Of a stretch of DNA of 64,000 bases, positions 29,375 to 40,311 are shown in pieces. Made by a program: the position numbers and the translations under genes. The DNA comes from an uncultured Vibrio sp. (GTDB taxonomy: Bacteria; Pseudomonadota; Gammaproteobacteria; Enterobacterales; Vibrionaceae). The notes beneath the pieces were generated by a model that saw only the letters and a list, made by a program, of their open reading frames with translations, had not been told where the DNA came from and ran no database searches. The DNA lies in NCBI GenBank assembly GCA_947504195.1, contig CANNGN010000010.1, positions 1 through 64,000 on the forward strand, in the 5' to 3' direction. The first letter of the stretch is position 1. Each line of letters opens with the position of its first letter.

Positions 29375-32221
29375 TTACGCAAACTGACGAGTTTCGCCTT
29401 CACCAGTAACATTAGTTACACAGCGGCCACAGATTTGCTCGTGTCCTGCAATGGTGCCAACATCATCGGTATGGTGCCAACAACGCTCACACTTCGCAGC
29501 AGACGTAGGCGTCACTTCAACAAATAAACCTTCAACTTCAGTTTCATTTGCAGAGTCACTTTTCTCACTCAGAGGTTTCACAAGCGCTTTTGAGGTTAAT
29601 AATACAAAGCGTAGCTCATCTTGAAGTTGGTTCAGTTGAGTCGCTAAAGCATCATTTACATAAAGCGTTACTTCTGCCTGTAAAGAGCCACCAATGACTT
29701 TCTCGCTTCGAGCGACTTCAAGTAACTTATTCACCGCATTACGGACTTGCTGAGTTTGTGCCCAAAAGTCATTGTTTAATGCTTCTTCTGCGGACAAAGC
29801 AAACAGCTCTTCATACCATTCTGACGCAAATACAAATTGACCACGGCTCTCACCTGAAGGCAGTGTTTGCGGCATTTCATTCCAAATTTCATCGGAAGTA
29901 AACGACATAATCGGAGCCATCCAACGAACCAACGCTTCGACGATATAATAGAGCGCTGTCTGACAACTACGTTGCGCGTGGCTACCTTGCTTCGCGGTGT
30001 ATTGACGGTCTTTAATCACGTCAAGATAGAAAGAGCCCATTTCTACTGAACAGAACTGCATTAAGCGCTGAACAACAGCATGCGTGTTGTATTCATCGAA
30101 TGACTTAACAATATCTTGTTGCGCTGAGAACGCTTGACCTACAGCCCAACGGTCTAGAGCCACCATATCTTCTGGGGCAACCATGTCTGTTTGTGGATTA
30201 AACCCATTAAGGTTCGCTAAGAAAAAGCGAGCAGTATTACGGATACGACGATAAGCATCTGCACTGCGTTTTAAGATCTCATCAGATACAGCAACTTCAC
30301 CGGTATAGTCAGTTGATGCAACCCACAAACGAAGAATATCTGCACCCAGTTTGTTAGTGACATCTTTCGGTGAAACCACGTTACCCACAGACTTAGACAT
30401 CTTACGACCTTGGCCGTCAACCACGAAACCATGAGTCAATACTTGGTTGTAAGGGGCTTTACCTTTCATCGCAATCGAAGAAATCAATGACGATTGGAAC
30501 CAACCACGGTGTTGATCCGATCCTTCTAAATACATATCTGCGGCATTGCCGTTAAATTCTGGACGACTATCAACAACTGAGTAATGAGTCACACCCGAAT
30601 CAAACCATACATCTAAAGTATCGAGTACTTTTTCATACTGCTCGGCATCTTCAGCACCTAATAGCTCAGCAGGCTCAACATCCCACCACGCTTGAATGCC
30701 TTTTTCTTCAACCAATAGTGCAACTTTCTCGATAAGCTCGAGTGACTTAGGGTGAAGGTCAGAAGTTTCTTTATGAACAAATAATGCAATTGGAACACCC
30801 CAAGTACGTTGGCGTGAAATACACCACTCTGGGCGCCCTTCAATCATACCCTCGATGCGGCTTTGACCCCACTCAGGGATCCATTGAACACTTTTAATCG
30901 ATTCAAGAGCCTTTGCACGAAGGCCCGCTTGTTCCATAGAAACAAACCATTGAGGTGTTGCTCGGAAGATAATTGGGCTTTTATGACGCCAGCAATGTGG
31001 GTAGCTGTGGGTGTAATCAACATGATGCAATAATGCGCCTTTCTCTTTCAGTAAATCGACTACATTGGCATTCGCTTTAAAGACATGTTGCCCAGCAAAA
31101 ATCTCTGTATCTGAAAGATAAACACCATTAGAGCCCACTGGGTTCGCAACTTCTAAACCGTATTTTTGGCCTACAATAAAGTCTTCTTGACCATGTCCAG
31201 GAGCAGTGTGAACCACACCAGTACCCGAGTCAGTCGTTACGTGATCGCCTAATACAGCAGGAACTGAGAAATCATAAAATGGATGTTGGAACTGACTAAG
31301 CTCTAAATCAACACCAGTTGCAAAACCAAGCTTCTCAAACTCTTCAATTCCAGCACGCGATACAACATCATCAACTAATTCACTAGCAACAATAATTCGC
31401 TCTGGGTTGTCTCCTTTCACTTGCAAAAGAACATACTCTAAGTCTTCACGTAAACAAACAGCGCGGTTTGCAGGAAGAGTCCAAGGCGTTGTGGTCCAGA
31501 TAATAATAGAGATATCGCCTTGACCTTGCTCAGAGCCACATTCAAATTTGGCTAGCAATGCAGCTTCATCAGCGGCCTTAAAACGTACATCAATCGAAGG
31601 AGATACTTTGTCTTGATATTCAACTTCAGCTTCCGCTAGTGCCGAACCACAATCGGTACACCAATGAACAGGTTTAAACCCTTTAAGTAAATGACCGTTA
31701 TCGGCAATCTTACCTAAGGCACGAATAATGTTTGCCTCGGTACCAAAATCCATCGTGCGGTATGGCTTATCCCACTCACCAAGAATACCAAGGCGCTTAA
31801 AGCTTTCGCGCTGACCATCAACTTGAGTTTGAGCGTAAGTACGACATTTCTCGCGAAATTCCGCAGCAGTTACTTTCTTTCCAGGTTTCCCTACTTTCTT
31901 TTCTACCATCAACTCAATAGGTAAACCATGACAATCCCAACCTGGTACATAAGGTGCATCGTAGCCAGCTAGGGTTTTTGATTTAATAATAATGTCTTTA
32001 AGAATCTTATTTAGCGCATGGCCAATATGAATATCGCCATTTGCATAAGGAGGACCATCATGCAAAATAAAAGATTTTTTGCCTTTTTTAGCTGCACGAA
32101 TTGCACCGTATAAATCTTGCTCGTACCAACGTTTAAGCATTTCTGGTTCGCGGTTCGCCAGATTGCCACGCATTGGAAACCCTGTTTCAGGTAGGTTCAG
32201 GGTATCTTTATACTCACTCAT
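29375..32221 (-). CDS. ileS: Isoleucyl-tRNA synthetase
   Basis: Class I aminoacyl-tRNA synthetase of 948 residues. The HIGH motif is in [13 protein letters not shown], the editing domain contains [12 protein letters not shown], and the KMSKS loop is [12 protein letters not shown]-terminal zinc-binding segment has CERCWHH and CGRCVTN. It matches the E. coli enzyme in layout and size (938). It is flanked by ribF upstream and lspA downstream, the conserved order. Confidence 0.98.
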   Translation of the reverse strand: MSEYKDTLNLPETGFPMRGNLANREPEMLKRWYEQDLYGAIRAAKKGKKSFILHDGPPYANGDIHIGHALNKILKDIIIKSKTLAGYDAPYVPGWDCHGLPIELMVEKKVGKPGKKVTAAEFREKCRTYAQTQVDGQRESFKRLGILGEWDKPYRTMDFGTEANIIRALGKIADNGHLLKGFKPVHWCTDCGSALAEAEVEYQDKVSPSIDVRFKAADEAALLAKFECGSEQGQGDISIIIWTTTPWTLPANRAVCLREDLEYVLLQVKGDNPERIIVASELVDDVVSRAGIEEFEKLGFATGVDLELSQFQHPFYDFSVPAVLGDHVTTDSGTGVVHTAPGHGQEDFIVGQKYGLEVANPVGSNGVYLSDTEIFAGQHVFKANANVVDLLKEKGALLHHVDYTHSYPHCWRHKSPIIFRATPQWFVSMEQAGLRAKALESIKSVQWIPEWGQSRIEGMIEGRPEWCISRQRTWGVPIALFVHKETSDLHPKSLELIEKVALLVEEKGIQAWWDVEPAELLGAEDAEQYEKVLDTLDVWFDSGVTHYSVVDSRPEFNGNAADMYLEGSDQHRGWFQSSLISSIAMKGKAPYNQVLTHGFVVDGQGRKMSKSVGNVVSPKDVTNKLGADILRLWVASTDYTGEVAVSDEILKRSADAYRRIRNTARFFLANLNGFNPQTDMVAPEDMVALDRWAVGQAFSAQQDIVKSFDEYNTHAVVQRLMQFCSVEMGSFYLDVIKDRQYTAKQGSHAQRSCQTALYYIVEALVRWMAPIMSFTSDEIWNEMPQTLPSGESRGQFVFASEWYEELFALSAEEALNNDFWAQTQQVRNAVNKLLEVARSEKVIGGSLQAEVTLYVNDALATQLNQLQDELRFVLLTSKALVKPLSEKSDSANETEVEGLFVEVTPTSAAKCERCWHHTDDVGTIAGHEQICGRCVTNVTGEGETRQFA

Positions 32222-32282
32222 TGATTCTTAATTCCGTAAATGTGGGCGGAGTTAAACATGATGCTAAGTAGCAGTAATGCAC

Positions 32283-33218
32283 TTAACCGTTATGCTCGAG
32301 CAGCCACACCCTTGCTGCTTGTGCATCAAATTCGATTTGTTGTTTTAAAGCGTCAAATGATTCAAACTTTCGTTCATCACGCAGCTTATGCAGCAATATG
32401 ACTTCGAGCTGTTTTCCGTACAAATTTTCTGAAACGTCGAACAAATGTACTTCAAGCTGCCGTCGCATGCCATTCACTGTTGGGCGTTGACCAATATTCG
32501 CTACACCATCAACAACGGACTGTCCTAATCCCTTAACTTGCACAACGTAAACACCAGAAACGGGAGACACGCATCGCTTCATTGGAATATTTGCGGTTGG
32601 AAAACCAATGGTTCGTCCTAACTTTCGCCCATGTGAAACGCGACCAGAGATACTATAGTCTCGTCCCAGCATCTCAGCAGCTCGTTGTAATTGGTCATTT
32701 GCTAATGCTTCTCGAATCAAAGTACTACTGACTCGCTTGGACTCTACACAAAAACTTTGCGTACTTACCACATCAAAGCCTAACTCTTTACCGATTCGCT
32801 GTAATAATGCGAAATCACCACGCCGCTCTCGACCAAAACAGAAGTCGTCACCGATAACAAGAAACTTAACACCCAATTGTCTTACCAACAAGTCACGAAT
32901 AAAGGCTTCTGGTTCAACATTTGCAAATTGATAATCAAAACCAACACACAGCATTCGGTCGATATTCAACTTACTTAACTGAACAAACTTGTCACGTAAC
33001 TTAGTTAACCGTGCTGGGGATTTTTCTTTTGCAAAAAACTCCATCGGTTGTGGTTCAAACGTCATTACAACAGACGACAACCCAAGTTGCTCAGCTTTTT
33101 CTGATACTTGCGCCAATACTCGCTGATGCCCTAAATGAACACCATCGAAATTTCCGATCGTCAAAACACAGCCATAATGCTGTGCTTGAATGTTATGAGT
33201 ACCGCGGATCAGTTCCAT
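32283..33218 (-). CDS. ribF: Bifunctional riboflavin kinase / FAD synthetase RibF
   Basis: Makes FMN and FAD from riboflavin and ATP. The N-terminal nucleotidyltransferase domain has TIGNFDGVHLGHQRVL and the VIGDDFCFGRERRGD loop. The C-terminal kinase domain has GRTIGFPTANI and GVYVV. 311 residues, the usual length. It lies between murJ and ileS on the same strand, so its expression is probably tied to both. The Shine-Dalgarno is weak. Confidence 0.97.
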   Translation of the reverse strand: MELIRGTHNIQAQHYGCVLTIGNFDGVHLGHQRVLAQVSEKAEQLGLSSVVMTFEPQPMEFFAKEKSPARLTKLRDKFVQLSKLNIDRMLCVGFDYQFANVEPEAFIRDLLVRQLGVKFLVIGDDFCFGRERRGDFALLQRIGKELGFDVVSTQSFCVESKRVSSTLIREALANDQLQRAAEMLGRDYSISGRVSHGRKLGRTIGFPTANIPMKRCVSPVSGVYVVQVKGLGQSVVDGVANIGQRPTVNGMRRQLEVHLFDVSENLYGKQLEVILLHKLRDERKFESFDALKQQIEFDAQAARVWLLEHNG

Positions 33219-33289
33219 GAAATTAGCTTATAACCTGTCACTTCGTATCTATCATTCGATAAAACCGCAGGATTATATACCAATCCCGT

Positions 33290-34852
33290 TTAATCTGTCG
33301 CGGCTTTTAAGTGCTTTGGTCGAATTCCGAGCAAGAGAAGCATAACAATATATGAAAATGCCCCGATAACAATCAGTAAAAACAAATGTCCACTGCGACT
33401 TAATTGATCCCACGTAGTCCATACCGATATATCGTCTAGACAATACCACACAATGCTACTCATGATGATGCCCGCCAAAATCACTCTTATAATAAAGAAC
33501 ACTGAGGAGCGACATAAACGATATACATTGGTTAAATGCAATCCTCGATACAAAAGAGCCATATTAATAAAAGCAGAAAGCGACGTTGCGATGGCTAAAC
33601 CAATATACCCATAGAACCAAGCAAAAATAGCGTTGAAAACCATATTGGAAACCATGGCAATTATGCCATATTTAACAGGCGTTTTCGTATCTTGTCGCGA
33701 GTAATACCCCGGTGCCAATACTTTAATTAACATGAAATTAGTTAAACCTGCACCATAGGCAAGTAATGACAATGAAGCCTGATTAACATCATGTACCCCA
33801 AACTCCCCTCGCATAAACAACACCATGATCATTGGCTTCGCTAATACCATTAAACCAAACATGGCAGGAATACCAAGTACACACACCATTCGAACGCCCC
33901 AATCCATGGTGTGAGAAAAACCATCATTCTGTGCATCAACATGTTTTCGAGAAAGAGCGGGCAAAATAACAGTTGCGATGGCGATACCAAAAATACCCAA
34001 TGGAAATTCCAGTAGCCGATCAGAATAATAAAGCCAGCTAATAGAGCCAGTTTCGAGAAAGCTCGCAATAAAGGTATCGAGCAGCAAGTTTATCTGACTT
34101 ACTGATACGCCAAACAAAGCCGGAATCATCAACGTCCGTATTTTTACCACGCCGGGATCACGCCAGCCCCACTTTGGTTTAACCAACACTCCTTGACGCC
34201 ACAAAAAAGGCAGTTGAAAGAAGAACTGCACCATTCCGCCCAAAAATACGCCAAGTGCTAGCCCAAGTTCTCGTTGCTCTAAGTTGGGCGCGATAAACCA
34301 AGCACACCCAATGATCATGACGTTCAGAAATACGGGCGTAAACGATGACACTGCAAACTGACCCAATGTATTAAGAATTGCCCCTGATAACGCAACAAAG
34401 GTAATAAACCATAAATAAGGGAAGGTAATTTTTAATAACAAACTCGCAAGTTCAAACTTTTCAGCACTTGGACCACCATTCAGCCAATCAATAAACCACC
34501 CAGCGCCGAATAACGCGGTAACAACACCAGAAAATAGAACCCCTAATAAGGTCACTATGGTGACAATTCCGCCCAAGGTTCCAGAGACCTTTGCGATTAA
34601 ATCATTGGTTTTTTCCTTATCACCTTGAGCATGATATTCAGTTAAAACAGGTACGAATGCTTGAGAAAATGCGCCTTCGGCAAACAAGCGGCGTAAGAAG
34701 TTTGGAATCTTATTGGCAAAAAAGAACACATCTGCACTTGTTCCCGCTCCCATTAAATTCGCGATAACAATGTCACGCACCAATCCCAAAACTCGTGAAA
34801 CCAAGGTCATAGCACTTACTACTATGCCTGACTTAAGCAGTCGTTTACTCAC
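33290..34852 (-). CDS. murJ: Lipid II flippase MurJ (MviN)
   Basis: Inner-membrane flippase of the MOP superfamily that moves lipid II to the periplasmic side for peptidoglycan synthesis. It has fourteen predicted transmembrane segments. The N-terminus KSGIVVSAMTLVSRVLGLVRD and LRRLFAEGAFSQAFVPVL are diagnostic. The start is a GTG at 34852 with GAGG seven bases upstream (520 residues), not the longer in-frame ATG. It is divergent from rpsT, as in E. coli. Confidence 0.96.
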   Translation of the reverse strand: MSKRLLKSGIVVSAMTLVSRVLGLVRDIVIANLMGAGTSADVFFFANKIPNFLRRLFAEGAFSQAFVPVLTEYHAQGDKEKTNDLIAKVSGTLGGIVTIVTLLGVLFSGVVTALFGAGWFIDWLNGGPSAEKFELASLLLKITFPYLWFITFVALSGAILNTLGQFAVSSFTPVFLNVMIIGCAWFIAPNLEQRELGLALGVFLGGMVQFFFQLPFLWRQGVLVKPKWGWRDPGVVKIRTLMIPALFGVSVSQINLLLDTFIASFLETGSISWLYYSDRLLEFPLGIFGIAIATVILPALSRKHVDAQNDGFSHTMDWGVRMVCVLGIPAMFGLMVLAKPMIMVLFMRGEFGVHDVNQASLSLLAYGAGLTNFMLIKVLAPGYYSRQDTKTPVKYGIIAMVSNMVFNAIFAWFYGYIGLAIATSLSAFINMALLYRGLHLTNVYRLCRSSVFFIIRVILAGIIMSSIVWYCLDDISVWTTWDQLSRSGHLFLLIVIGAFSYIVMLLLLGIRPKHLKAATD

Positions 34853-34943
34853 CGCAACCTCAATATAAAAAGTAGAGAAACACACCCGCCTCCATCCTAA
34901 AAAGGTAAGATAATAAATATCTAGGGATAGGAGCGGATAAGTA

Positions 34944-35076
34944 TTAGCATTAAAAAAAAAATACTGTTAGAATCCCCGCCATCTTAACCGCGAAGAGCTG
35001 CTATACCAAAATTTTGTTTCTGGTAGAGTGGTTTTTGCACAAATCATTTGACATTCGAGTGCAAATAAGGGATATT
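34944..35076 (+). promoter_or_regulatory. Two candidate promoters of rpsT
   Basis: P1: TTAGCA (34944-34949), 18 bp including an A10 run, TAGAAT (34968-34973), then a CCCCGCC discriminator of the type seen in growth-rate-regulated ribosomal promoters. P2: perfect TTGACA (35048-35053), 17 bp, GATATT (35071-35076). E. coli rpsT also has two promoters. P1 is the weaker sequence match at -35. Confidence 0.5.
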
Positions 35077-35123
35077 TCGTGCCCTTAAAATGTCACCGAA
35101 CTAAGTTTTTGGGAGTTAAACCC

Positions 35124-35384
35124 TTGGCAAATAGTAAATCTGCTAAGAAGCGCGCCATACAAGCTGAGAAACGTCGCCAGCACAATGCTAGCCGTCGTTC
35201 AATGATGCGCACTTACATGAAAAAAACTGTTGCTGCTATTGAAGCAGGCGACAAAGAAGCTGCAACTGCTGCATTGGCTGCTGTTACACCGATTTTAGAC
35301 CGCTTAGCGACTAAAGGTCTTGTTCATAAGAACAAAACTGCACGTCATAAAGCTCGCTTCGTAGCTGCAATCAAAGCGCTTTAA
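35124..35384 (+). CDS. rpsT: 30S ribosomal protein S20
   Basis: Small-subunit protein that binds 16S rRNA. 86 residues of strongly basic sequence beginning (M)[18 protein letters not shown]. The start codon is TTG with GGGAG eight bases upstream. E. coli rpsT also uses UUG, which is tied to autogenous translational control by S20, so the rare start is expected rather than an error. An ATG further upstream in frame would add a non-homologous extension. Confidence 0.97.
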   Translation: MANSKSAKKRAIQAEKRRQHNASRRSMMRTYMKKTVAAIEAGDKEAATAALAAVTPILDRLATKGLVHKNKTARHKARFVAAIKAL

Positions 35385-35421
35385 TTTAGCTTTGTTTTAT
35401 ACTTATAAAGTATAAATAAAT

Positions 35422-35447
35422 AAAAACCGGCTTTTGCCGGTTTTTTT
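35422..35447 (+). terminator. Intrinsic terminator of rpsT
   Basis: Stem AAAAACCGGC / GCCGGTTTTT with a TTTT loop and a seven-T tail, 37 bp after the rpsT stop. Confidence 0.93.
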
Positions 35448-35486
35448 GTTTCTAGCTTATTTAAATCAATCAAACATTCAGTTTAG

Positions 35487-35798
35487 TCAGACAACATCTT
35501 CTTCGGTTTGACAATATAAACGATGCAATAGCTCTATCATCTCTTTCACTTCTCCGCTTTTCAATGAATAGAAAACGGTTTGTGCCTCTTTACGAGTCGA
35601 TACAAGGTTATCACGCCTTAGCCAAGCCAAATGCTGTGATAGCGCTGACTGACTTAACTCAAGTTTTGAACACAGTTCTCCTACAGACAATTCATGCCCA
35701 AGAAGAATACAGAGAATTTGCAATCGGCGTTCATTTGCCATTGCCTTCAGTAACACTACAGCTTGAGCTGAATTCTTTTCCATCTCATGAAGATTCAT
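35487..35798 (-). CDS. hlyU: ArsR/SmtB-family regulator HlyU
   Basis: Winged-helix regulator that in Vibrio relieves H-NS silencing of haemolysin and RTX toxin genes. 103 residues from ATG 35798, which has GAGGAA upstream and gives the known MNLHEMEKNSAQAVVLLKAMA start; longer in-frame extensions lack a ribosome site. The DNA-binding helix is in SQSALSQHLAWLRRD. Cys30 and Cys96 correspond to the redox pair described in V. cholerae HlyU (38/104 in its numbering). Cys43 is additional. The genomic place between rpsT and nhaR agrees with V. cholerae VC0678. Confidence 0.93.
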   Translation of the reverse strand: MNLHEMEKNSAQAVVLLKAMANERRLQILCILLGHELSVGELCSKLELSQSALSQHLAWLRRDNLVSTRKEAQTVFYSLKSGEVKEMIELLHRLYCQTEEDVV

Positions 35799-35971
35799 AA
35801 AATGATTCCTCGATAAATAATCGCGTTCAAAATATATTCTCGATAGTTTAATCAATAATGCTTATCACTTCCAGTCTAGCACAGCAAAATAAAGTTAACG
35901 AAAACGCTATAAACAGCTGAAGTTGTAAAGTTACACTAACATCACACATTATTTTTATTAACAATTATAGC

Positions 35972-36862
35972 TTATGCAAATAACCCTTGATAATCCGCTT
36001 GGCAAATACACTTCACCGAAGGGTGTTGAATCATTCGTTCAGCAAAAATCACATAGTATTCTTCTTGCAAGGCTTCTATTGTCGTAATAAAGGTCATCGG
36101 CAGATCCTGCTTTACTTCAACACGGTATGCATTCGGTGCAAGAAAAAGAGCATCTGGCTGATATCTGGCAAAAGCCTGAAGTAGAGCGACATCATCAAAC
36201 TCACCTAAAATATCCGGTGTATAACCTTGTTGGTCAAACCATTGCTGTACGTTACGCCCCATCGCAGTTCTACTTCCAGGCACTAATAACTTGCGCTCAG
36301 CAAGCAACTTGGATAAATCACAATCCTCGACCTCTCCAAAAGAGAATAAACTCATCTGACACTCTCCGATCTTACGACTATACAAACCCGGGCTTTGTGC
36401 TGAATCAACAGGGCAATCAGAAATAATAATATCCAGTTGATGTTGAGATAACTGTTCTAATAGCAGTTCATGAGTAGACTCAAAACAACGCAAATGTATT
36501 TTTTCATCTTCGGGTATCGCATGAAGTAAGATCTTACTGACCAACCTTTTAGAAAGTGCATCAGCGACTCCCACGTCAAAGAGAATATTTGAACGCTGAC
36601 TATAGTTAACAATATCAAGCATCTCATAACTTAAACCAAACATTCGATCTGCATACTTATAGACCAGTTGTCCTAACTCACTTGGTTCTATCTTTCGTCC
36701 ATTGCGTTTAGTTAATTTCCCACCCATTCGCTCTTCAAAGGCTTTAACCTGCCCAGTCACGGTTTGAGGTGTCAAAAATAAAGCATCCGCTGCTTTGGTT
36801 ACTGAGCCCTGTTTGCACACCATCCAAAAATAATAAAGGTGGTTGTAATTAAGATGAGCCAT
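35972..36862 (-). CDS. nhaR: LysR-family transcriptional activator NhaR
   Basis: 296-residue LysR-type regulator with an N-terminal winged helix ([25 protein letters not shown]; operator helix in [18 protein letters not shown]) and a substrate-binding domain. In E. coli NhaR activates nhaA in response to sodium. The [11 protein letters not shown] start is characteristic. AGGAG precedes the ATG. There is no nhaA beside it; the divergent neighbour is nptA, a Na-dependent phosphate symporter. Confidence 0.9.
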   Translation of the reverse strand: MAHLNYNHLYYFWMVCKQGSVTKAADALFLTPQTVTGQVKAFEERMGGKLTKRNGRKIEPSELGQLVYKYADRMFGLSYEMLDIVNYSQRSNILFDVGVADALSKRLVSKILLHAIPEDEKIHLRCFESTHELLLEQLSQHQLDIIISDCPVDSAQSPGLYSRKIGECQMSLFSFGEVEDCDLSKLLAERKLLVPGSRTAMGRNVQQWFDQQGYTPDILGEFDDVALLQAFARYQPDALFLAPNAYRVEVKQDLPMTFITTIEALQEEYYVIFAERMIQHPSVKCICQADYQGLFA

Positions 36863-37220
36863 CTAAAACACTCCTGACTATAAATGCTTTCTCACAAACA
36901 AGAAAAACATGACAACATTGACATATATGACAACAAATAACTCGAAAATATCGTACTAATCTACAAAAAAACACGGTTATTACGAAGTTTATTATTACAT
37001 TGATTTCATTTAACTTTCTAATATCATTCAATTTTCCATAAAAGACTAGTGATAATAATTAAATAAAAAACCAATAAAATCATAAACTTAAATTAAAACC
37101 AAGTTAACTTTAATAAATATTAAAATTAGAGAGGCGACTGTAATATTACTGAAACATTCAACTTCTATTATCCGCGAAGATTAAACAACAGGTCTCGATT
37201 AAACGACCCCGGAGAAATTG
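36863..37220. promoter_or_regulatory. nhaR-nptA divergent intergenic region with repeats and a Pho-like box
   Basis: A very A/T-rich 358 bp without a credible gene. At 36909-36935 there are three 9-bp direct repeats, ATGACAACA, TTGACATAT, ATGACAACA. At 37138-37155, 65 bp before nptA, the sequence CTGTAAT-ATTA-CTGAAAC resembles a PhoB box (CTGTCAT-N4-CTGTCAC; 6/7 and 5/7 matches with exact 11-bp phasing), which would fit a phosphate transporter gene. Both are pattern matches only. Confidence 0.5.
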
Positions 37221-38369
37221 ATGATGAACCAAGCAACGACGACAATACCGTCAGAATCAACAGGGAAACTGATGTTTCGCTGGATCAACTTGGCGTTCAT
37301 GCTTTACCTTCTGCTTTTAGCTGTTGGTATGATAGGAAGTGGCTTTAAATGGGCAACGGCTGATCAAGCCAAAGTACTGTTCGAATTCGCATCGCATCCT
37401 ATTGCTGGTCTTATGATTGGTTTAGTCGCGACAGCGCTTATTCAATCATCAAGTACGGTTACCTCGATTATTGTAGGACTTGTTGCAGGTGGCTTACCTG
37501 TTGAATTGGCGATTCCTATGATTATGGGAGCAAACATCGGCACGACGGTGACCAATACACTCGTTAGCCTTGGTCACGTTCGCTGTAATACTGAATTTAA
37601 GCGAGCATTTGCCAGTGCAACCATTCACGATTTTTTCAATGTCCTAGCCGTAGTGATCTTCCTTCCATTGGAAATGGCGTTTGGACTGTTAGAAAAAATC
37701 TCTCATTGGCTTGTTTCCCCGCTACTTGCCACCGGCGATATGAGCATGAAAGGTTTAAACTTTATCAAACCTATAACCAGTCCTGTGATTTCCGCGGTTA
37801 AAACCCCTCTTAGCAGCTTTGGCGATACTGTGGGAGGTATTCTCCTAATTGCTGCCGGTATCATAACCATCTTTATCGCCATTACATTCATGGGGAAACT
37901 GATGAAGAAGTTAATGGTAGGCCGCGCAAGGGATATTCTAAAAGGTGCAATTGGCCGAGGCCCACTGCACGGTATTCTATCGGGTTCAGTTGTCACTGTA
38001 TTGGTTCAATCCTCTTCAACAACAACCAGTCTTATGGTTCCTCTGGTAGGGTCTGGCGTACTAAAAGTAAAAGAAGTCTATCCTTTTACTCTTGGGGCCA
38101 ATATTGGAACATGTATCACTGCTCTACTTGCTGCAACCGCAGTATCAGGCGAATTTGCGGTATTTGCACTCCAGATTGCATTGGTCCACCTTGCGTTTAA
38201 TATTTTAGCGACACTGTTTATTTACGGTATTCCATTTTTACGTAACCTACCGTTACAAGGTGCTGAAAAAATCTCTGAGTTAGCAATTAAAAACAAGTCA
38301 GTTGTTGCCATATATTTAGTGTCTCTATTTTTCATTATCCCAGGCGCTATCCTTGCGATATCTGTGTAA
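37221..38369 (+). CDS. nptA: Sodium-dependent phosphate symporter NptA (Na/Pi cotransporter family)
   Basis: 382-residue inner-membrane protein of the Na/Pi-cotransport II family, importing phosphate with sodium. It contains the inverted pair of QSSS motifs typical of the family (IQSSSTVTSIIVG in the first half, VQSSSTTTSLMVP in the second). Starts at the ATG at 37221 (a second ATG follows at once), with GGAG six bases upstream. In V. cholerae the homologue lies in the same place beside nhaR. Confidence 0.93.
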   Translation: MMNQATTTIPSESTGKLMFRWINLAFMLYLLLLAVGMIGSGFKWATADQAKVLFEFASHPIAGLMIGLVATALIQSSSTVTSIIVGLVAGGLPVELAIPMIMGANIGTTVTNTLVSLGHVRCNTEFKRAFASATIHDFFNVLAVVIFLPLEMAFGLLEKISHWLVSPLLATGDMSMKGLNFIKPITSPVISAVKTPLSSFGDTVGGILLIAAGIITIFIAITFMGKLMKKLMVGRARDILKGAIGRGPLHGILSGSVVTVLVQSSSTTTSLMVPLVGSGVLKVKEVYPFTLGANIGTCITALLAATAVSGEFAVFALQIALVHLAFNILATLFIYGIPFLRNLPLQGAEKISELAIKNKSVVAIYLVSLFFIIPGAILAISV

Positions 38370-38395
38370 AGTCTTGCCATAATAGAAAGAAACAA

Positions 38396-38425
38396 AAATG
38401 CCGAGCATCTTCATGCTCGGCATTT
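38396..38425. terminator. Terminator between nptA and thyA (likely bidirectional)
   Basis: A 13-bp perfect stem AAATGCCGAGCAT / ATGCTCGGCATTT with a CTTC loop, and T-rich flanks, between two convergent genes. Confidence 0.92.
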
Positions 38426-38451
38426 CTATTTTTTACGTTACTGAAGAATCA

Positions 38452-39303
38452 TTAAACTGAAAATGGATACCGAATAGCATCGTGACATTCGTAGCCTTCA
38501 ACTTCAAAGTCATCCAATGTGACCCAAGTTTCCAAGTCTTCTAAAGTCTTAACGTTAGGGTTAATCTTAAAAGTAGGCGCAGCTAATGGTGTACGCTTGA
38601 GCTGAACATCACGCATCAGTTCTAACTGATCTTCGTATATGTGTGCATTCACTATTTTATGATAAGCCTTTCCAGGTTTGTTACCCGTTATCTGAGCCAT
38701 AATAGCCAAAAATGCATAAACCTGAACCATATTAAAATTTAGCCCTAAAGGCACATCACAGGACCTTTGAGTGCTATTTAGATATAGAGTATCACCTAAT
38801 AATGAAAAGTGGTGGCTATACATGCATGGACGTAAACACCCCATATGAAACTCACCAGGGTTGTAGAAGTTTAGAATTTCTCCACGGTCATCAACACCAC
38901 GGCTCAAATCATCAACAATTTTACGCAGTTGATCGATATGCCCGCCATCAGGTTTTGCCCAGGATCGCCCTTGAACGCCATATACACGCCCCATATCATC
39001 TTCACCTTTACGGTAAGAATTATCTAACCAAGCTTGATTATCGTTGGCGTTAGCATTCCAAGTTGGGGTGCCTAGGGCTCTAAAATCTGCCGCACTGTCA
39101 TAGCCACGAATATACCCCAAAAGCTCAGCAACGGCTGACTTCCAAAAACTCTTTCTCGTCGTTACCAATGGAAATTGCCCATTCTCCACATCATAAGTTA
39201 GATCAGCATTAACAACGGTTAAACAACGTTTACCTGTTCGCTCATTTTCAATCCAAATGCCATCGTCAACGATACGCTGACAAAGTTCTAAATACTGTTT
39301 CAC
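38452..39303 (-). CDS. thyA: Thymidylate synthase ThyA
   Basis: Methylates dUMP to dTMP using methylene-tetrahydrofolate. 283 residues, longer than E. coli ThyA (264). The active-site Cys is in [10 protein letters not shown], followed by [15 protein letters not shown] and [12 protein letters not shown]. The start codon is GTG with GAGGAA eight bases upstream. It is the last gene of the rppH-ptsP-lgt-thyA run, conserved in E. coli. Confidence 0.97.
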   Translation of the reverse strand: MKQYLELCQRIVDDGIWIENERTGKRCLTVVNADLTYDVENGQFPLVTTRKSFWKSAVAELLGYIRGYDSAADFRALGTPTWNANANDNQAWLDNSYRKGEDDMGRVYGVQGRSWAKPDGGHIDQLRKIVDDLSRGVDDRGEILNFYNPGEFHMGCLRPCMYSHHFSLLGDTLYLNSTQRSCDVPLGLNFNMVQVYAFLAIMAQITGNKPGKAYHKIVNAHIYEDQLELMRDVQLKRTPLAAPTFKINPNVKTLEDLETWVTLDDFEVEGYECHDAIRYPFSV

Positions 39304-39323
39304 AATCGTTCCTCAGGATAACG

Positions 39324-40127
39324 TTATTGAGTGATATTACGGCGGTATTTATAAGACCAAACCACCAAAAGCAAACCAGGGATAATCATAGGCAATGAGA
39401 GGATTTGCCCCATTGAAATAATATCGCCATACAGACCTAACTGAGCATCCGGCTCACGGAAATATTCTATGATAAAACGGAAAAATCCATAGCCTAACAA
39501 AAACAAGCCAGATACTGAGCCTACAGGCCTTGGTTTACGAATAAACCAATTAAGGATAAAGAAGAGAACAACGCCCTCTAAAGCAAATTCATACAGTTGA
39601 GATGGATGACGAGGTAACTCGCCAGCATTTGGAAATACGAAAGCCCACGGAACATCTGTGGTTCTGCCCCAAAGTTCGCCATTCATAAAATTGCCCAATC
39701 GGCCCAGACCTAACCCAAAAGGAACAAGTGGAGCAACAAAGTCAGCGACAGCAAAAAAGCGACGCTGCTGTCGATGCGCATACCAGAACATCGCCGTTAT
39801 AACCCCGACCAACCCTCCATGGAATGACATCCCACCGCTCCAAACCTTAAACAAATAAAGTGGATCTTGAATGAAGTAATCAAAGTTATACACCAAGACA
39901 TATCCGACTCGTCCACCAACAACCACACCGATGAAACACGCAAATAGTAAATCGGAAACCTGTTCCTTGGTCCAGCCACTATTGGGTTTTGATGCTCGTC
40001 GGTTAGCCAGCCAATTTGCAAAAAGGAAACCTAACAAATACATCAAACCATACCAATGGATGGCTATTGGGCCAATAGCAATAGCAACAGGGTCAATTTC
40101 AGGAAACGGTAAATATTCTTGCGACAT
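39324..40127 (-). CDS. lgt: Prolipoprotein diacylglyceryl transferase Lgt
   Basis: Inner-membrane enzyme that adds diacylglycerol to the lipobox Cys of prolipoproteins, the step before LspA (encoded at 28.9 kb). 267 residues, with about seven transmembrane segments. It shows the MSFHGGLVG histidine motif and the Lgt signature [14 protein letters not shown]. The start is ATG 40127; an in-frame TTG lies three codons upstream. A hairpin lies between ptsP and lgt. Confidence 0.96.
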   Translation of the reverse strand: MSQEYLPFPEIDPVAIAIGPIAIHWYGLMYLLGFLFANWLANRRASKPNSGWTKEQVSDLLFACFIGVVVGGRVGYVLVYNFDYFIQDPLYLFKVWSGGMSFHGGLVGVITAMFWYAHRQQRRFFAVADFVAPLVPFGLGLGRLGNFMNGELWGRTTDVPWAFVFPNAGELPRHPSQLYEFALEGVVLFFILNWFIRKPRPVGSVSGLFLLGYGFFRFIIEYFREPDAQLGLYGDIISMGQILSLPMIIPGLLLVVWSYKYRRNITQ

Positions 40128-40198
40128 AAAATTCAAACTTACTCAATAATTATGGGGATTTAACTAGGACAGTTATTGCGCCAACACGTTCAGTACTA

Positions 40199-40222
40199 TA
40201 AGGCATATTGCATTATGCCTTA
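40199..40222. repeat. 9-bp inverted repeat between ptsP and lgt
   Basis: TAAGGCATA / TATGCCTTA with a 6-nt loop in the 184-bp gap. No clear T-run on either side, so it may be an mRNA processing or stabilising hairpin rather than a terminator. Confidence 0.4.
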
Positions 40223-40311
40223 AATTTATTAATAAATATTCTCTCAACAACACGGTAGGACATTATGAGGGACGACCAAGTTCGATGATGATGTATCATT
40301 ACGCCATTATC

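Noticed and set aside
35079..35123. ATG/GTG-type extension upstream of rpsT
   Set aside because: The added residues are not conserved; the TTG with GGGAG matches the known UUG start of S20.
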